From Streptomyces violaceoruber (lineage in GTDB: Bacteria; Actinomycetota; Actinomycetes; Streptomycetales; Streptomycetaceae), in assembly GCA_000720805.1 (NCBI GenBank), contig JODI01000045.1, forward strand, positions 6,003 through 70,002: a stretch of DNA of 64,000 nt. The letters are read 5' to 3'. Of the stretch, positions 53,118 through 63,012 are shown one piece after another (position 1 is the stretch's first letter; each line of letters starts with the position of its first letter). A program made the position numbers and the translations under genes. The notes under the pieces are model-generated. The model saw only the letters and a program-made list of their open reading frames with translations. It made no database searches and was not told where the DNA came from.

Positions 53118-53130
53118 ACGAAACATTCGG
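53118..53130. promoter_or_regulatory. LacI-type operator of the GH43 gene
   Basis: On the minus strand CCGAATGTTTCGT has CGAA and TTTCG half-sites around a 3-base centre, 26 bases upstream of the GH43 start. It matches the operon operator in shape but not perfectly. Confidence 0.5.
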
Positions 53131-53225
53131 CCTCATCGACGAACGTTACGAAGCGCACTGTAGAAGGTCAGCTCTCGAAGCGGTACCCCATGCGAGAAGC
53201 GCCCCGGGGACGGTGTTCCTGATGG

Positions 53226-53258
53226 GGGTGCCGCTCGGCGTACCCACGACCGGCACCC
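53226..53258 (-). terminator. hairpin after kdpC
   Basis: GGGTGCCG at 53226-53233 pairs with CGGCACCC at 53251-53258, directly beyond the kdpC stop codon (53262-53264). Confidence 0.6.
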
Positions 53259-53261
53259 GGG

Positions 53262-53897
53262 TCATCCGTCGCCCTGGGCCAATTCCCTGAGTGCGATGTT
53301 GAGTTCGAGGACGTTCACCCGGGGCTCGCCGATGAATCCGAGAGTACGGCCCTGGGTGTGGTCCTCGACGAGCTTCTCCACCCGGGCGACCGGCAGGTGG
53401 TTCCGCTCCGCGACCCGGTGGACCTGGAGGTCGGCGTAGGCCGGGGAGATGTCGGGGTCGAGGCCCGAGCCGGAGGAGGTGACCGCGTCGGCGGGGACCT
53501 GGGACGGCTCGACCTGGTAGCCGGCCGTGGAGTTCTCCTTGACGACCTTGGCCTTGGCCTGCTTGACCCAGGCGATGAGCTCGGGGTTGTCGGCGGAGCG
53601 GTTGGTGGCGCCGGAGAGGATCAGCCGGTACTGGGTGTTGACCGAGTTCACGCCCAGCCCCTTGGCGGGCCGGGGCTGGAAGTAGTCCAGGCTGTACCCC
53701 TGTTGACCGATCAGGGAGGAGCCGACGACCCTGGCGTCCGCCCGCACCTGCGAGCCGTTCGCCGTGTGCCGGAAGAGCGCCTGGGCCACACCGGTGACCG
53801 CCAGCGGATAGATCACACCGGTGATCAGGGTCAGCACGAGCAGTGCCCGCAGCCCCGCCCCCATCAACCGGGCGGTGTTCACCACGGAGTTGTTCAT
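53262..53897 (-). CDS. kdpC: potassium-transporting ATPase subunit C
   Basis: 211 residues. One N-terminal helix (ALLVLTLITGVIYPLAVTGV), then the conserved YFQPRPAKG, SGSGLDPDISPAYADLQVHR and a C-terminal VNVLELNIALRELA. KdpC stabilises the KdpFABC complex and promotes ATP binding by KdpB. Last gene of the operon, 25 bases after kdpB. Confidence 0.96.
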   Translation of the reverse strand: MNNSVVNTARLMGAGLRALLVLTLITGVIYPLAVTGVAQALFRHTANGSQVRADARVVGSSLIGQQGYSLDYFQPRPAKGLGVNSVNTQYRLILSGATNRSADNPELIAWVKQAKAKVVKENSTAGYQVEPSQVPADAVTSSGSGLDPDISPAYADLQVHRVAERNHLPVARVEKLVEDHTQGRTLGFIGEPRVNVLELNIALRELAQGDG

Positions 53898-53922
53898 GGT
53901 CCTTCACCACGCATTCAAGAAG

Positions 53923-56043
53923 TTACAGCCCGGGGATCAGGGAGATGAGCAGGTCGATGATCTTGATGCCGGCGAAGGGGGCGACCAGTCCGCCGAGGCC
54001 GTAGATCCCGAGGTTGCGGCGCAGCATGCGGTCCGCGCTCACCGGCCGGTACCGCACACCCCGCAGGGCCAGCGGCACCAGCGCGATGATGATCAGCGCG
54101 TTGAAGACGACGGCCGACAGGATCGCGGAGTCCGGCGACGACAGCCGCATGACGTTCAGCTTGTCCAGGCCCGGGTAGACCGCCGCGAACAGCGCCGGGA
54201 TGATGGCGAAGTACTTGGCCACGTCGTTGGCTATGGAGAACGTGGTCAACGCGCCCCGGGTGATCAGCAGTTGCTTGCCGATCTCGACGATCTCGATGAG
54301 CTTGGTCGGGTCGGAGTCGAGGTCGACCATGTTGCCGGCCTCCTTGGCGGCCGACGTACCGGTGTTCATGGCCACACCGACGTCCGCCTGGGCCAGCGCG
54401 GGCGCGTCGTTCGTGCCGTCACCGGTCATCGCGACCAGCTTCCCGCCTGCCTGCTCGCGCCTGATCAGGGCCATCTTGTCCTCGGGAGTGGCTTCCGCGA
54501 GGAAGTCGTCGACGCCGGCCTCCTCGGCGATCGCCTTCGCCGTCAGCGGGTTGTCGCCGGTGATCATGACGGTCCTGATGCCCATGCGGCGCAGCTCGTC
54601 GAACCGCTCCCGCATGCCCTCCTTGACGACGTCCTTGAGGTGGATCACCCCTAGCACCCGTGCCCCGTCGACGTCCTCGACCGCCACCAGCAACGGCGTA
54701 CCACCCGCTTCGGAGATCGCGTCGGTCAACTCCTGCGTGTCCTGGGGGACTTGACCTCGCTGCTCCTTCACCCAGGCGACGACCGAACCGGCCGCCCCCT
54801 TGCGGATCCTCCGGCCGTCGACGTCCGCGCCGGACATCCGGGTCTGCGCGGTGAACGCGATCCACTCCGCCCCGGCCAGCTCGTCCTGGCGCCGCTCGCG
54901 CAGCCCGTGGCTCTCCTTCGCCAGGACGACGATCGAGCGGCCCTCGGGCGTCTCGTCGGCCAACGACGACAGCTGGGCCGCCTCGGCGACCTCGGCAGCC
55001 GTCACGCCCCTCACCGGCACGAACTCCGAGGCCTGCCGGTTGCCGAGGGTGATGGTGCCGGTCTTGTCGAGCAGCAGCGTCGACACGTCACCGGCCGCCT
55101 CGACCGCACGCCCCGACATGGCCAGCACATTGCGCTGCACCAGCCGGTCCATCCCCGCGATGCCGATCGCCGACAGCAGCGCGCCGATCGTCGTCGGGAT
55201 GAGACAGACCAGGAGGGCCACCAGCACGACCAGCGTGAGGCGGGTGCCCGCGTAGTCCGCGAACGGCGGCAGCGTGGCGCACGCCAGCAGGAACACGATG
55301 GTCAGCGAGGACAACAGGATGTTCAGCGCGATCTCGTTCGGCGTCTTCTGCCGGGCGGCGCCCTCGACGAGGCTGATCATCCGGTCGATGAAGGTCTCGC
55401 CCGGCTTTGTGGTGATCTTGACGACGATCCGGTCGGAGAGCACCTTCGTCCCGCCGGTGACGGCACTCCGGTCGCCGCCGGACTCCCGGATGACGGGCGC
55501 CGACTCACCGGTGATCGCTGACTCGTCGACGGAGGCGACCCCTTCGACCACGTCCCCGTCGCCGGGAATGACGTCCCCGGCCTCACAGACGACCAGGTCA
55601 CCGACGCGCAGTTCGGTGCCCGGGACCACGGTGCCGTCGACCTTGCGGGCCACGCTGTCGCTCTTGGCCCTGCGCAGGGTGTCCGCCTGCGCCTTGCCGC
55701 GGCCCTCCGCGACCGCCTCCGCCAGGTTGGCGAAGACGACGGTCAGCCACAGCCAGGCGCTGATCGTCCAGCCGAACCAGTCGCCAGGGTCCTTGAAGGA
55801 GAAGACGGTGGTCAGGACCGAACCGATCCACACCACGAACATCACGGGCGACTTGACCATCACCCGCGGGTCGAGCTTGCGGAACGCGTCCGGCAGCGAC
55901 GTCACCAGCTGCCTGGGGTCGAACAGCCCGGCACCGACCCGGCCCTCGGCGGACGGGTGCCCGGTGGGTACGTCGTCGTGCGGCGCCCGGGTCTCAGTGG
56001 CTGTGGACATGGGGTCCCCTGGGTTCTCGAGGCCGGTGGTCAT
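53923..56043 (-). CDS. kdpB: potassium-transporting ATPase, ATP-binding subunit B
   Basis: 706 residues from an ATG overlapping the kdpA stop (ATGA); a second ATG at 56008-56010 with AGGGGA upstream would give 695. P-type ATPase motifs: [17 protein letters not shown] (TGES), phosphorylation site [34 protein letters not shown], and [18 protein letters not shown]. It energises high-affinity K+ import. Confidence 0.97.
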   Translation of the reverse strand: MTTGLENPGDPMSTATETRAPHDDVPTGHPSAEGRVGAGLFDPRQLVTSLPDAFRKLDPRVMVKSPVMFVVWIGSVLTTVFSFKDPGDWFGWTISAWLWLTVVFANLAEAVAEGRGKAQADTLRRAKSDSVARKVDGTVVPGTELRVGDLVVCEAGDVIPGDGDVVEGVASVDESAITGESAPVIRESGGDRSAVTGGTKVLSDRIVVKITTKPGETFIDRMISLVEGAARQKTPNEIALNILLSSLTIVFLLACATLPPFADYAGTRLTLVVLVALLVCLIPTTIGALLSAIGIAGMDRLVQRNVLAMSGRAVEAAGDVSTLLLDKTGTITLGNRQASEFVPVRGVTAAEVAEAAQLSSLADETPEGRSIVVLAKESHGLRERRQDELAGAEWIAFTAQTRMSGADVDGRRIRKGAAGSVVAWVKEQRGQVPQDTQELTDAISEAGGTPLLVAVEDVDGARVLGVIHLKDVVKEGMRERFDELRRMGIRTVMITGDNPLTAKAIAEEAGVDDFLAEATPEDKMALIRREQAGGKLVAMTGDGTNDAPALAQADVGVAMNTGTSAAKEAGNMVDLDSDPTKLIEIVEIGKQLLITRGALTTFSIANDVAKYFAIIPALFAAVYPGLDKLNVMRLSSPDSAILSAVVFNALIIIALVPLALRGVRYRPVSADRMLRRNLGIYGLGGLVAPFAGIKIIDLLISLIPGL

Positions 56044-57704
56044 GACGCCAGCCCCTCGGCGAGCGGTCCCAGCGCCAGCGCGGGGAAGTACGTCAGACCG
56101 GTGATGATCAGGATCGCGCCCACCAACAGACCGGTGAACAGCGGTTTTTCGGTGCGCAGGGTGCCCGCGGTGACCGGCACGGGCCGCTGCTCGGCGAGCG
56201 ATCCGGCGAGCGCCAGCACGAACACCATCGGCAGGAACCGGCCCAGCAGCATGGCGAGCCCGATCGTGGTGTTGAACCACTGCGTGTCCGCGTTCAGACC
56301 GGCGAACGCCGAGCCGTTGTTGTTGGCGCCGGACGTATAGGCGTACAGGATCTCGGAGAACCCGTGCGCCCCGCTGTTGGTCATCGAGTGGGCCGGTGTG
56401 GGCAGCGCCATCGCGAGCGCGGTGAAGACGAGGACAAGCGCCGGGGTGACGAGGATGTAGCAGGCCGCCAGCTTGATCTCGCGGGTACCGATCTTCTTGC
56501 CGAGGTACTCGGGCGTACGACCGACCATGAGTCCGGCGATGAAAACCGCGACGATCGCCATGATCAGCATGCCGTAGAGGCCGGAGCCGGTGCCGCCCGG
56601 TGCGATCTCGCCCAGCATGATGCCGAGCATGGTGATCCCGCCGCCGAGACCGGTGAAGGACGAGTGGAAGGAGTCCACCGCGCCGGTCGAGGTGAGGGTG
56701 GTCGACACCGCGAAGATCGACGACGAGCCGACGCCGAAACGGACCTCCTTCCCCTCCATCGCCCCGCCCGCGAGCTGCAGCGCCGGGCCGTGGTGGGCGA
56801 ACTCGGTCCACATCATCAGGGCGACGAAGCCGACCCAGATGGTGGCCATCGTGGCGAGGAGGGCGTACCCCTGCCTGACGGAGCCGACCATGACCCCGAA
56901 GGTCCGGGTCAGCGCGAACGGGATCACCAGCAGCAGGAAGATCTCGAAGAGGTTGCTGAACGGCGTCGGGTTCTCGAACGGATGGGCGCTGTTGGCGTTG
57001 AAGTAGCCGCCCCCGTTCGTCCCCAGCTCCTTGATCGCCTCCTGCGAGGCGACGGCACCGCCGTTCCACTGCTGCGCCCCACCCATGAACTGGCCGATCG
57101 CATGGATCCCGGAGAAGTTCTGGATGACGCCACAGGCGACCAGCACGATCGCGGCGAGGAACGCGCCCGGCAGCAGAACGCGTACGACACCCCGCACCAT
57201 GTCGGCCCAGAAGTTGCCGAGTTCACCGGTACGGGACCGGGCGAACCCGCGCACCAACGCCACGGCCACGGCGATCCCGACGGCCGCGGAGACGAAGTTC
57301 TGCACGGCCAGCCCGGCGGTCTGCACCACATGGCCCATGGCCTGTTCGCCGTAGTACGACTGCCAGTTGGTGTTGGTCACGAAGGACGCGGCGGTGTCGA
57401 AGGCCTGGTCCGGGTCGATGGACCCGAAGCCGAGCGACAGCGGCAGGGTTCCCTGGAGCCGCTGGAGCAGATAGAGGAACAGGACGCCGGCCGCGGAGAA
57501 GGCGAGGACCCCTCGCAGATACGCGGGCCAGCGCATCTCGGTGTCCGGGTCGGCACCGATGCCTTTGTAGATCCACCGCTCGACACGCCAGTGCCGGTCG
57601 GAGGAGTAGACCCGGGCCATGTAGGTGCCGAGGGGTATGTGGGCGAGCGCCAACGCCACGATCAGCGCCAGCAGTTGGAGCACGCCGGCGAGTACGGGAC
57701 CCAT
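56040..57704 (-). CDS. kdpA: potassium-transporting ATPase subunit A
   Basis: 554 residues, about ten helices. Selectivity-filter regions are visible in [37 protein letters not shown] and [20 protein letters not shown]. KdpA binds and translocates K+. It starts 8 bases after the kdpF stop. Confidence 0.97.
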   Translation of the reverse strand: MGPVLAGVLQLLALIVALALAHIPLGTYMARVYSSDRHWRVERWIYKGIGADPDTEMRWPAYLRGVLAFSAAGVLFLYLLQRLQGTLPLSLGFGSIDPDQAFDTAASFVTNTNWQSYYGEQAMGHVVQTAGLAVQNFVSAAVGIAVAVALVRGFARSRTGELGNFWADMVRGVVRVLLPGAFLAAIVLVACGVIQNFSGIHAIGQFMGGAQQWNGGAVASQEAIKELGTNGGGYFNANSAHPFENPTPFSNLFEIFLLLVIPFALTRTFGVMVGSVRQGYALLATMATIWVGFVALMMWTEFAHHGPALQLAGGAMEGKEVRFGVGSSSIFAVSTTLTSTGAVDSFHSSFTGLGGGITMLGIMLGEIAPGGTGSGLYGMLIMAIVAVFIAGLMVGRTPEYLGKKIGTREIKLAACYILVTPALVLVFTALAMALPTPAHSMTNSGAHGFSEILYAYTSGANNNGSAFAGLNADTQWFNTTIGLAMLLGRFLPMVFVLALAGSLAEQRPVPVTAGTLRTEKPLFTGLLVGAILIITGLTYFPALALGPLAEGLAS

Positions 57705-57712
57705 GGGGTGGC

Positions 57713-57802
57713 TCAGAACCTCTCCGGGAAGATCAGGGCGAGAACGAGATAGCCGAGCAGAGCGACGGCCACGACCAGACCGACGACGTTTTCGGCGGTC
57801 AC
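57713..57802 (-). CDS. kdpF: KdpF small membrane subunit
   Basis: 29 residues from a [23 protein letters not shown] and ALIFPERF. The single helix and the position immediately before kdpA are diagnostic of KdpF, which stabilises the Kdp complex. The GTG overlaps the stop codon of a further small gene upstream. Confidence 0.93.
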   Translation of the reverse strand: MTAENVVGLVVAVALLGYLVLALIFPERF

Positions 57803-57882
57803 AGCTTCGTCACCCCCTTGGCGACGAGGGTCACCAGCGCGAAGACCGCGACCGTGGTGACGACGAAGGCCAGATCGGCCAT
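57799..57882 (-). CDS. 27-residue membrane peptide encoded in front of kdpF
   Basis: ATG at 57880-57882 preceded by CAGGAGC. The peptide [20 protein letters not shown] followed by KGVTKL is one hydrophobic helix with a basic end. Its TGA overlaps the kdpF GTG, so it is translationally coupled to the Kdp genes. Similar peptides sit there in other streptomycetes (recalled). It is probably a small accessory or regulatory subunit of KdpFABC. Easily missed by gene callers. Confidence 0.78.
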   Translation of the reverse strand: MADLAFVVTTVAVFALVTLVAKGVTKL

Positions 57883-57957
57883 CGTGAGCTCCTGAGTGAG
57901 GTTCGGAAGGAACGGACGCTTCGAGGAAACTCCGCGAAAGCCCTGCTGGGGCTGGCA

Positions 57958-58089
57958 TTGACGGGTCCCATACGGCAGCACGTGCGGCCTTGACGGGACT
58001 CTTACGGCGTCCCCCCACCGGGCTGCGGCTCCCCGCGGCAACGGAACGGCGTCAAAATGTGCCCGCCGCCCGTCAGAGCCGCGTCAAGG
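57958..58089. promoter_or_regulatory. kdp promoter region with repeated TTGACG boxes
   Basis: TTGACGGG occurs in direct orientation at 57958-57965 and 57990-57997 (32 bases, three helical turns), and the complementary CGTCAA at 58050-58055 and 58082-58087. Such spacing suggests a response-regulator site, possibly KdpE; no kdpDE genes are in the window. No riboswitch-like fold was recognised. Confidence 0.4.
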
Positions 58090-58129
58090 GACGGTGCGCC
58101 GACATCCCGCCGGCTTTACCGTCGGCGTC

Positions 58130-58687
58130 ATGGGACACCCCGACGAGGTGCGGCACGACCCGGCCGACGCGGACGAGCAGTCGTCCGGTGCCGTGGTCCA
58201 CGACCGCCGCTGGCCCGGCGAACTGCGCGGTTCGCTCCGCTGCTCGGCCGCGCTCCTCGTGCTGCTGCTGCTCGTCGACCTGGTCGCGGGTGACTTCACG
58301 CTCTGGCGCGGTGCCCTGTGGCTCGGTCTCTCGCTGCTGCTCCTCGTCGTGCTGTACCCGCCCCGGGTCCGCGCCGGCGTGGGCTGGCTGTCCTCCCGGG
58401 GCCCGCTGCGTGGACACCGGGTCCGCACCGACCTGCTGGTGTGCGTGCGCTGTGCGGACGGCCTCGGCCGACGGCTGGTGCTGCGGGACACGTTCGGCGA
58501 CCGCGTCGAGATCGACCCGCGGGTCCTGCTGGACAACCCCGCACTCTGGCACCGCCTGGACACCGACCTCCACACATCGGTGTCCCGCGGCCTGCTCACC
58601 TACGGCGCCCCCGCACTGCACCGGGTCACCCGCCGGATCGACCGCGAGACCGCGCTGACGGTGTTCAGGATCTCCGGCCTGAAGTGA
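58130..58687 (+). CDS. hypothetical membrane protein with two adjacent helices
   Basis: 185 residues from the ATG at 58130 (a GTG at 58094 would add 12). An acidic N-terminus precedes two close hydrophobic segments (CSAALLVLLLLVDLVAGDF and ALWLGLSLLLLVVLYPP), followed by a soluble basic region with LVCVRCADGLGRRLVLRDTF and VEIDPRVLLDNPALWHRLD. Divergent from the kdp operon. No family recognised. Confidence 0.68.
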   Translation: MGHPDEVRHDPADADEQSSGAVVHDRRWPGELRGSLRCSAALLVLLLLVDLVAGDFTLWRGALWLGLSLLLLVVLYPPRVRAGVGWLSSRGPLRGHRVRTDLLVCVRCADGLGRRLVLRDTFGDRVEIDPRVLLDNPALWHRLDTDLHTSVSRGLLTYGAPALHRVTRRIDRETALTVFRISGLK

Positions 58688-58736
58688 CCGACATCCGGCC
58701 TGAAGTGACCGACATGCCCGATCTGGAGTGACCGAC
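58674..58736. repeat. 21-bp direct repeats across the gene end
   Basis: CCGGCCTGAAGTGACCGACA occurs at about 58674 and 58695, with a weaker third copy near 58723 (GGAGTGACCGACC). The first copy contains the stop codon of the preceding gene, so the unit has been duplicated out of its 3' end. Confidence 0.6.
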
Positions 58737-59045
58737 CCTGGCTCCGCAGGCGCGCACGACGCCGCACGACGACCGGGGGTGGCCGGAAACCGCCGTACGT
58801 CCTTACGCTGGGTGTGCGCTCGCTCGCTCACCCCGCTCCCCCGGACGACCAGGCACGCGGACCCGCCGGCTCGCCGATCCCGCGCTTGACGTGCTCCTGA
58901 ATCCGGCCGAACCAGTCTTAACGCAAGCTTGACGCCCTCCGCTCTCTCATCCAGAGGCCCCGACGTCACTCTCCGCTTACGCTGATTGCGCCGAATGCGT
59001 GATGGCCGGATCCACACGCCGAGCCGCACTTCAGGAGCACGCCCG
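58737..59045. promoter_or_regulatory. upstream region of the APC permease gene
   Basis: About 300 bases without a gene. Near the right end AACGCAAGCTTGACGCCC holds another TTGACG box like those in front of kdp (58928-58933), which may mean shared control by potassium supply. Confidence 0.35.
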
Positions 59046-60998
59046 ATGGCCACCACCGAACACCCTCCTCCCAGTCGCCTGCGCTCCTGGATGCTGGAGG
59101 GCCTGTCCGACATGGGCAAGGGCGGCGGCCACCAGGGCCCGCACGCCGTACCCGAACCCGCCCACCAGGGACGCCGCTGGTGGCGGGTGATGTGCCTGAC
59201 CGGAGTCGACTACTTCTCCACCCTCGGCTACCAGCCGGGCATCGCGGCACTCGCGGCCGGTCTGCTGTCACCGGTGGCGACCATCGTGCTGGTGATCGTC
59301 ACCCTGGCGGGCGCCCTGCCCGTGTACCGCCGGGTGGCCGAGGAGAGTCCCCGCGGCGAGGGTTCGATCGCGATGCTGGAGCGACTGCTGTCCTTCTGGA
59401 AGGGCAAGCTGTTCGTCCTGACCCTGCTCGGCTTCGCCGCCACCGACTTCCTGATCACCATCACGCTCTCGGCGGCTGACGCCTCGACGCACCTGATCGA
59501 GAACCCGCACCTGACCAGCACCCTGCACGACAAGCAGATGCTGATCACCCTGATCCTCGTGGCGCTGCTCGGCGCGGTGTTCCTCAAGGGCTTCCTGGAG
59601 GCCATCGGCGTCGCCGTCGTCCTGGTCGGCATCTACCTCACGCTGAACCTCGTCGTCGTGTTCGTGGGGCTGTGGCACGTCATCACCGCCGGCCATGTCG
59701 TCACCGACTGGTCCGGCGCCCTGACCACGGAGCACGGCAACGTCTTCGCCATGGTCGGCGTGGCCCTGCTGGTCTTCCCGAAGCTCGCGCTCGGCCTGTC
59801 CGGCTTCGAGACCGGCGTGGCGGTGATGCCACATGTCCAGGGCGACCCCGACGACACCGACGAACGGCCCACCGGCCGGATCCGGGACACCAAGAAGCTG
59901 CTCACCACCGCCGCCGTGATCATGAGCATCTTCCTCATCGCCACCAGCTTCATCACCACCCTGCTGATCCCGGAGAAGCAGTTCGCGTCCGGCGGCCAGG
60001 CCAACGGCCGAGCCCTCGCGTACCTCGCGCACAACTACCTGGGCAGCGCCTTCGGCACGGTCTACGACGTCTCGACCATCGCCATCCTGTGGTTCGCCGG
60101 CGCCTCCGCCATGGCCGGGCTGCTGAACCTGATGCCCCGCTATCTGCCCCGTTACGGCATGGCGCCGCACTGGGCCCGCGCCGTGCGCCCGATGGTCATC
60201 GTCTTCATCCTCATCGCCTTCCTGGTCACCTGGATATTCGACGCGGACGTCGACGCGCAGGGCGGCGCCTACGCCACCGGCGTCCTCGTCCTGATCAGTT
60301 CCGCGGCGATCGCGGTGACCATCGCCGCCCGCAAGGCCCGCCAGCGCAAGGGGACCATCGGCTTCGCGGTGATCTCGGCGGTGTTCCTCTACACGACGGT
60401 CGTGAACGTCATCGAGCGGCCCGACGGTGTGAAGATCGGCGCCTGCTTCATCGCCGGCATCATTCTGGTCTCCCTGCTGTCCCGGCTGGCCCGCGCCTTC
60501 GAACTCCGTGTGACCAGCGTGACGCTCGACGACATGGCGGAACGTTTCGTCCGGGACATGTCCAGTCGCAAGATACGGTTCATCGCCAACGAGCCCGACC
60601 GGCGGGACAAGGCCGAGTACCGCGACAAGATCGAGCAGATCCAGCAGGACAACGACATCCCCGGGGAGGACTTCGTCTTCCTCGAGGTCACGGTCCTCGA
60701 CCCGTCCGAGTTCGAGGCGGGCCTGACGGTGCGCGGCGAGGTCCTCCACAAGCGCTACCGCGTCCTGACCCTGGAGTCCTCCTCCATCCCCAACGCCCTG
60801 GCCGCCCTGCTCCTGCACGTCCGCGACGCGACCAGCTGCACCCCGCACATCTACTTCGAGTGGACCGAGGGCAACCCCTTCGCCAACTTCCTCCGCTTCT
60901 TCCTCTTCGGCCAGGGCGAGGTCGCCCCGGTCACCCGGGAGGTCCTGCGCGAGGCGGAACCAGACCGGGCGCGGAGGCCGCGGGTGCACACCGGGTGA
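59046..60998 (+). CDS. APC superfamily permease with cytoplasmic C-terminal domain
   Basis: 650 residues, about twelve helices. It begins with a polar stretch, then [20 protein letters not shown] and [20 protein letters not shown] in the first transporter unit, and [20 protein letters not shown] midway. After residue about 500 comes a soluble domain ([40 protein letters not shown]). The overall form is like KUP-type and related APC potassium or amino-acid permeases. Position next to kdp and a shared TTGACG box make a potassium role possible but unproven. Confidence 0.82.
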   Translation: MATTEHPPPSRLRSWMLEGLSDMGKGGGHQGPHAVPEPAHQGRRWWRVMCLTGVDYFSTLGYQPGIAALAAGLLSPVATIVLVIVTLAGALPVYRRVAEESPRGEGSIAMLERLLSFWKGKLFVLTLLGFAATDFLITITLSAADASTHLIENPHLTSTLHDKQMLITLILVALLGAVFLKGFLEAIGVAVVLVGIYLTLNLVVVFVGLWHVITAGHVVTDWSGALTTEHGNVFAMVGVALLVFPKLALGLSGFETGVAVMPHVQGDPDDTDERPTGRIRDTKKLLTTAAVIMSIFLIATSFITTLLIPEKQFASGGQANGRALAYLAHNYLGSAFGTVYDVSTIAILWFAGASAMAGLLNLMPRYLPRYGMAPHWARAVRPMVIVFILIAFLVTWIFDADVDAQGGAYATGVLVLISSAAIAVTIAARKARQRKGTIGFAVISAVFLYTTVVNVIERPDGVKIGACFIAGIILVSLLSRLARAFELRVTSVTLDDMAERFVRDMSSRKIRFIANEPDRRDKAEYRDKIEQIQQDNDIPGEDFVFLEVTVLDPSEFEAGLTVRGEVLHKRYRVLTLESSSIPNALAALLLHVRDATSCTPHIYFEWTEGNPFANFLRFFLFGQGEVAPVTREVLREAEPDRARRPRVHTG

Positions 60999-61724
60999 TC
61001 TGCCCCGACAGTGCGGAACCGATCACCACGGGCCGATCCGCCCGGTCCGACGCGGCGATCGTCCGCCCGCAGAAGGAGTGACCGCGGGTCGGCGGATGAG
61101 CTTCCCTGTGTGTTCGCCGATTGGGTCTTGGTGTGCCGACCGGTGGCTCCTCACGAGTCGGCAGGTGGTGTCCCGGCGTGCCGACCGGTGGCTCCCGACG
61201 AGCCGGTAGGTGGTGTCCCGGCGTGCCGGCAGGTGAGCCGACCGATGGTGTCCCAGCGAACCGACCGATGGTGTCCTGGCGAACCGACCGGCGGCTCCCG
61301 ACGAGCCGACCGGTGATGTGCCAGCGAACCGGCCGCCCCCGGCGCTCGCAGGGCGGCCCATACTGTCCCCCTCGGCCACCATGTCACCGCATCCGCCGAC
61401 CGCACCACCGTGCAAGGCCCTCCTCGCCACGCCGCCCGGCGGACCAGTCCCACGGGAGCCGATCGACAGCCTCCCCGCGCGCTCGGCGACCGCGGCCCCA
61501 TGAGACTTGCCAAGGGTCTGGTCTCCTCACGGGCCGGCCACGCCACCGGCTCCGCCGACCACACCCCCACCTGAACACCATCGCTGTCCCGCGGACCGGT
61601 CGGCCAAGTTCCGTGCAAGCCCGCCGACAAGCCCCCGTGCCCCGCGGGCCCGCGATGGTGACTCCCGCCGTCAGCCGACGTGTCCCGCGCGGTCGCCCAG
61701 CCCGCCCCCGTCACCCCTCGTCGG
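60999..61724. repeat. noncoding region with degenerate 45-bp repeats
   Basis: Units starting GTGCCGACCGGTGGCTCC begin at 61133, 61178 and 61223 (45-bp period), then continue as shortened and shuffled pieces (GAACCGACCGATGGTGTCC and similar) to about 61330. The remaining bases to 61724 are GC-rich with no supported gene. Open frames across the block follow from the repeat and show no ribosome site. Confidence 0.7.
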
Positions 61725-62339
61725 CTACCCGCCGAACCTCCGCGGCCGCCGGACCACGACCTTTCCGAAGCTCAACTCTCCGGCCACCTCCACCCGCAAC
61801 ACCAGGGGACCGTCGTCCGAAGCCGCCCGCCGCTCCTTGACCTTGGAGTAGTTCGTCACCAGCGCGTCCGTGTCCACGACGACTCCCGGCCGCGTGAGCA
61901 GCTTCAGGGACCCGCCGCGTATGTCGAGGTCGAGCCGCAAGGTGTCGTGGGCGATCACGGCCTGCGTGAAGTCGAGTATCACCTCGCCCCACACGGAACG
62001 GATCTCCATCCGCCGCGGCACCACCCACCCCTCGCCGCGCCGGGTGGAAGCACCTTCCTGCTCGATCCGCACGACGTCCTTGACCTCGGCCGCACCCGCG
62101 CCCGCCCACGGGGACGCCGAGCTCGGCAGATCCGCCGTCAGCACCGCCAACTCGCCCATGGTGCGTGCGGTCAGGGCGGCCCCCACCCGCTCGTCCAGCT
62201 CTTCCCCGCTGAGCCGGCCGTCCCCCGCCGCGTCGCGCAGCACGTCCACCACCTGGTCCCGGTCCGCGTGCGAGGCCCTCAGCGCGACCGCCGCTGCGGC
62301 ACCGGGCAGCCCGCCGTCCTGCCATGACCCACCCGACAT
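61725..62339 (-). CDS. DUF1707 domain-containing protein
   Basis: 204 residues. The DUF1707 motif is at the N-terminus: RASHADRDQVVDVLRDAAGD followed by GRLSGEELDERVGAALTART and MGELAVLTADLP. The C-terminal half is a beta-rich domain (IRSVWGEVILDFTQAVI, LRLDLDIRGGSLKLLTRPGV) like the DUF2154/LiaF-type cell-wall-stress domain, here without membrane helices. Function unknown. It diverges from the TOBE regulator across about 100 bases. Confidence 0.83.
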   Translation of the reverse strand: MSGGSWQDGGLPGAAAAVALRASHADRDQVVDVLRDAAGDGRLSGEELDERVGAALTARTMGELAVLTADLPSSASPWAGAGAAEVKDVVRIEQEGASTRRGEGWVVPRRMEIRSVWGEVILDFTQAVIAHDTLRLDLDIRGGSLKLLTRPGVVVDTDALVTNYSKVKERRAASDDGPLVLRVEVAGELSFGKVVVRRPRRFGG

Positions 62340-62370
62340 CCCCTCATCCTCTCCCTCGACACACTGAAGA

Positions 62371-62384
62371 TATATCGCGTTATA
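62371..62384. promoter_or_regulatory. AT-rich imperfect palindrome upstream of the molybdate regulator
   Basis: TATATCGCGTTATA (12 of 14 positions symmetrical) contains a CGTTATA half-site like that bound by ModE proteins. It lies between the divergent DUF1707 and TOBE-regulator genes. Confidence 0.4.
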
Positions 62385-62440
62385 CCCAACGGCCAACCCC
62401 CCAACCGTGGTTCCCCGCCGACGCCCCTATCGTGACCGGC

Positions 62441-62836
62441 ATGCAGTCCTACACAATCGGCCAGGCAGCACGGCTGCTCGGCGTGAGCCCCGACACCGCG
62501 CGCCGCTGGGCGGACGCCGGCCGGGTGGCGACCCACCGCGACGACAGCGGCAGAAGAGTCATCGACGGGCGGGACCTGGCCGCCTTCTCGGTGGAACTCG
62601 CCAAGGCCGGAACGGACGAGGAGGACACCCCGCACACCTCCGTGCGCAACGCCTTCCCCGGCATCGTCACCGCGATCAAGCTCGGCGATGTCGCCGCCCA
62701 GGTGGAGATCCAGGCCGGCCCGCACCGACTTGTCTCCCTCCTGACCCGCGAGGCCGTCGAGGACCTCGGCCTGGAGGTCGGCATGGAGGCCACGGCGCGA
62801 GTGAAGTCGACGAACGTCCACATCGACCGGGCCTGA
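62441..62836 (+). CDS. MerR-type HTH plus TOBE (molybdopterin-binding) domain regulator
   Basis: 131 residues. Residues 1-60 are a MerR/excisionase-like HTH (YTIGQAARLLGVSPDTARRW, ADAGRVATHRDDSGRRVIDG). Residues 65-131 are a single TOBE/Mop domain (SVRNAFPGIVTAIKLGDVAA, LVSLLTREAVEDLGLEVG, ATARVKSTNVHI) that binds molybdate in ModE and Mop proteins. As the first gene before modA it is the likely molybdate-responsive regulator. Confidence 0.9.
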   Translation: MQSYTIGQAARLLGVSPDTARRWADAGRVATHRDDSGRRVIDGRDLAAFSVELAKAGTDEEDTPHTSVRNAFPGIVTAIKLGDVAAQVEIQAGPHRLVSLLTREAVEDLGLEVGMEATARVKSTNVHIDRA

Positions 62837-63012
62837 CCGGCGTCACCCAGGGGAAGCCATTCCCGTAGAAACGCATATGCGCACCGCAACATGCCCTTGA
62901 AGCAGCTCATGCCATGAGGCAGGGGACTTACACCTCGCACATGCGGAAGTATGATCGGCGCATCGGAAGGGTCTTCTGGGCTCTTCTACAGGCAGACCGA
63001 GGGAGTGAACCC

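Noticed and set aside
53923..57069. KdpB extended to 1048 codons by an upstream open frame, suggesting a KdpA-KdpB fusion.
   Set aside because: The extension is a shifted frame of kdpA; the coupled ATGA junction gives normal KdpA and KdpB lengths.
57883..58129. c-di-AMP (ydaO-type) riboswitch in front of kdp.
   Set aside because: The leader does not show the conserved core by eye; only protein-type repeated boxes are visible.
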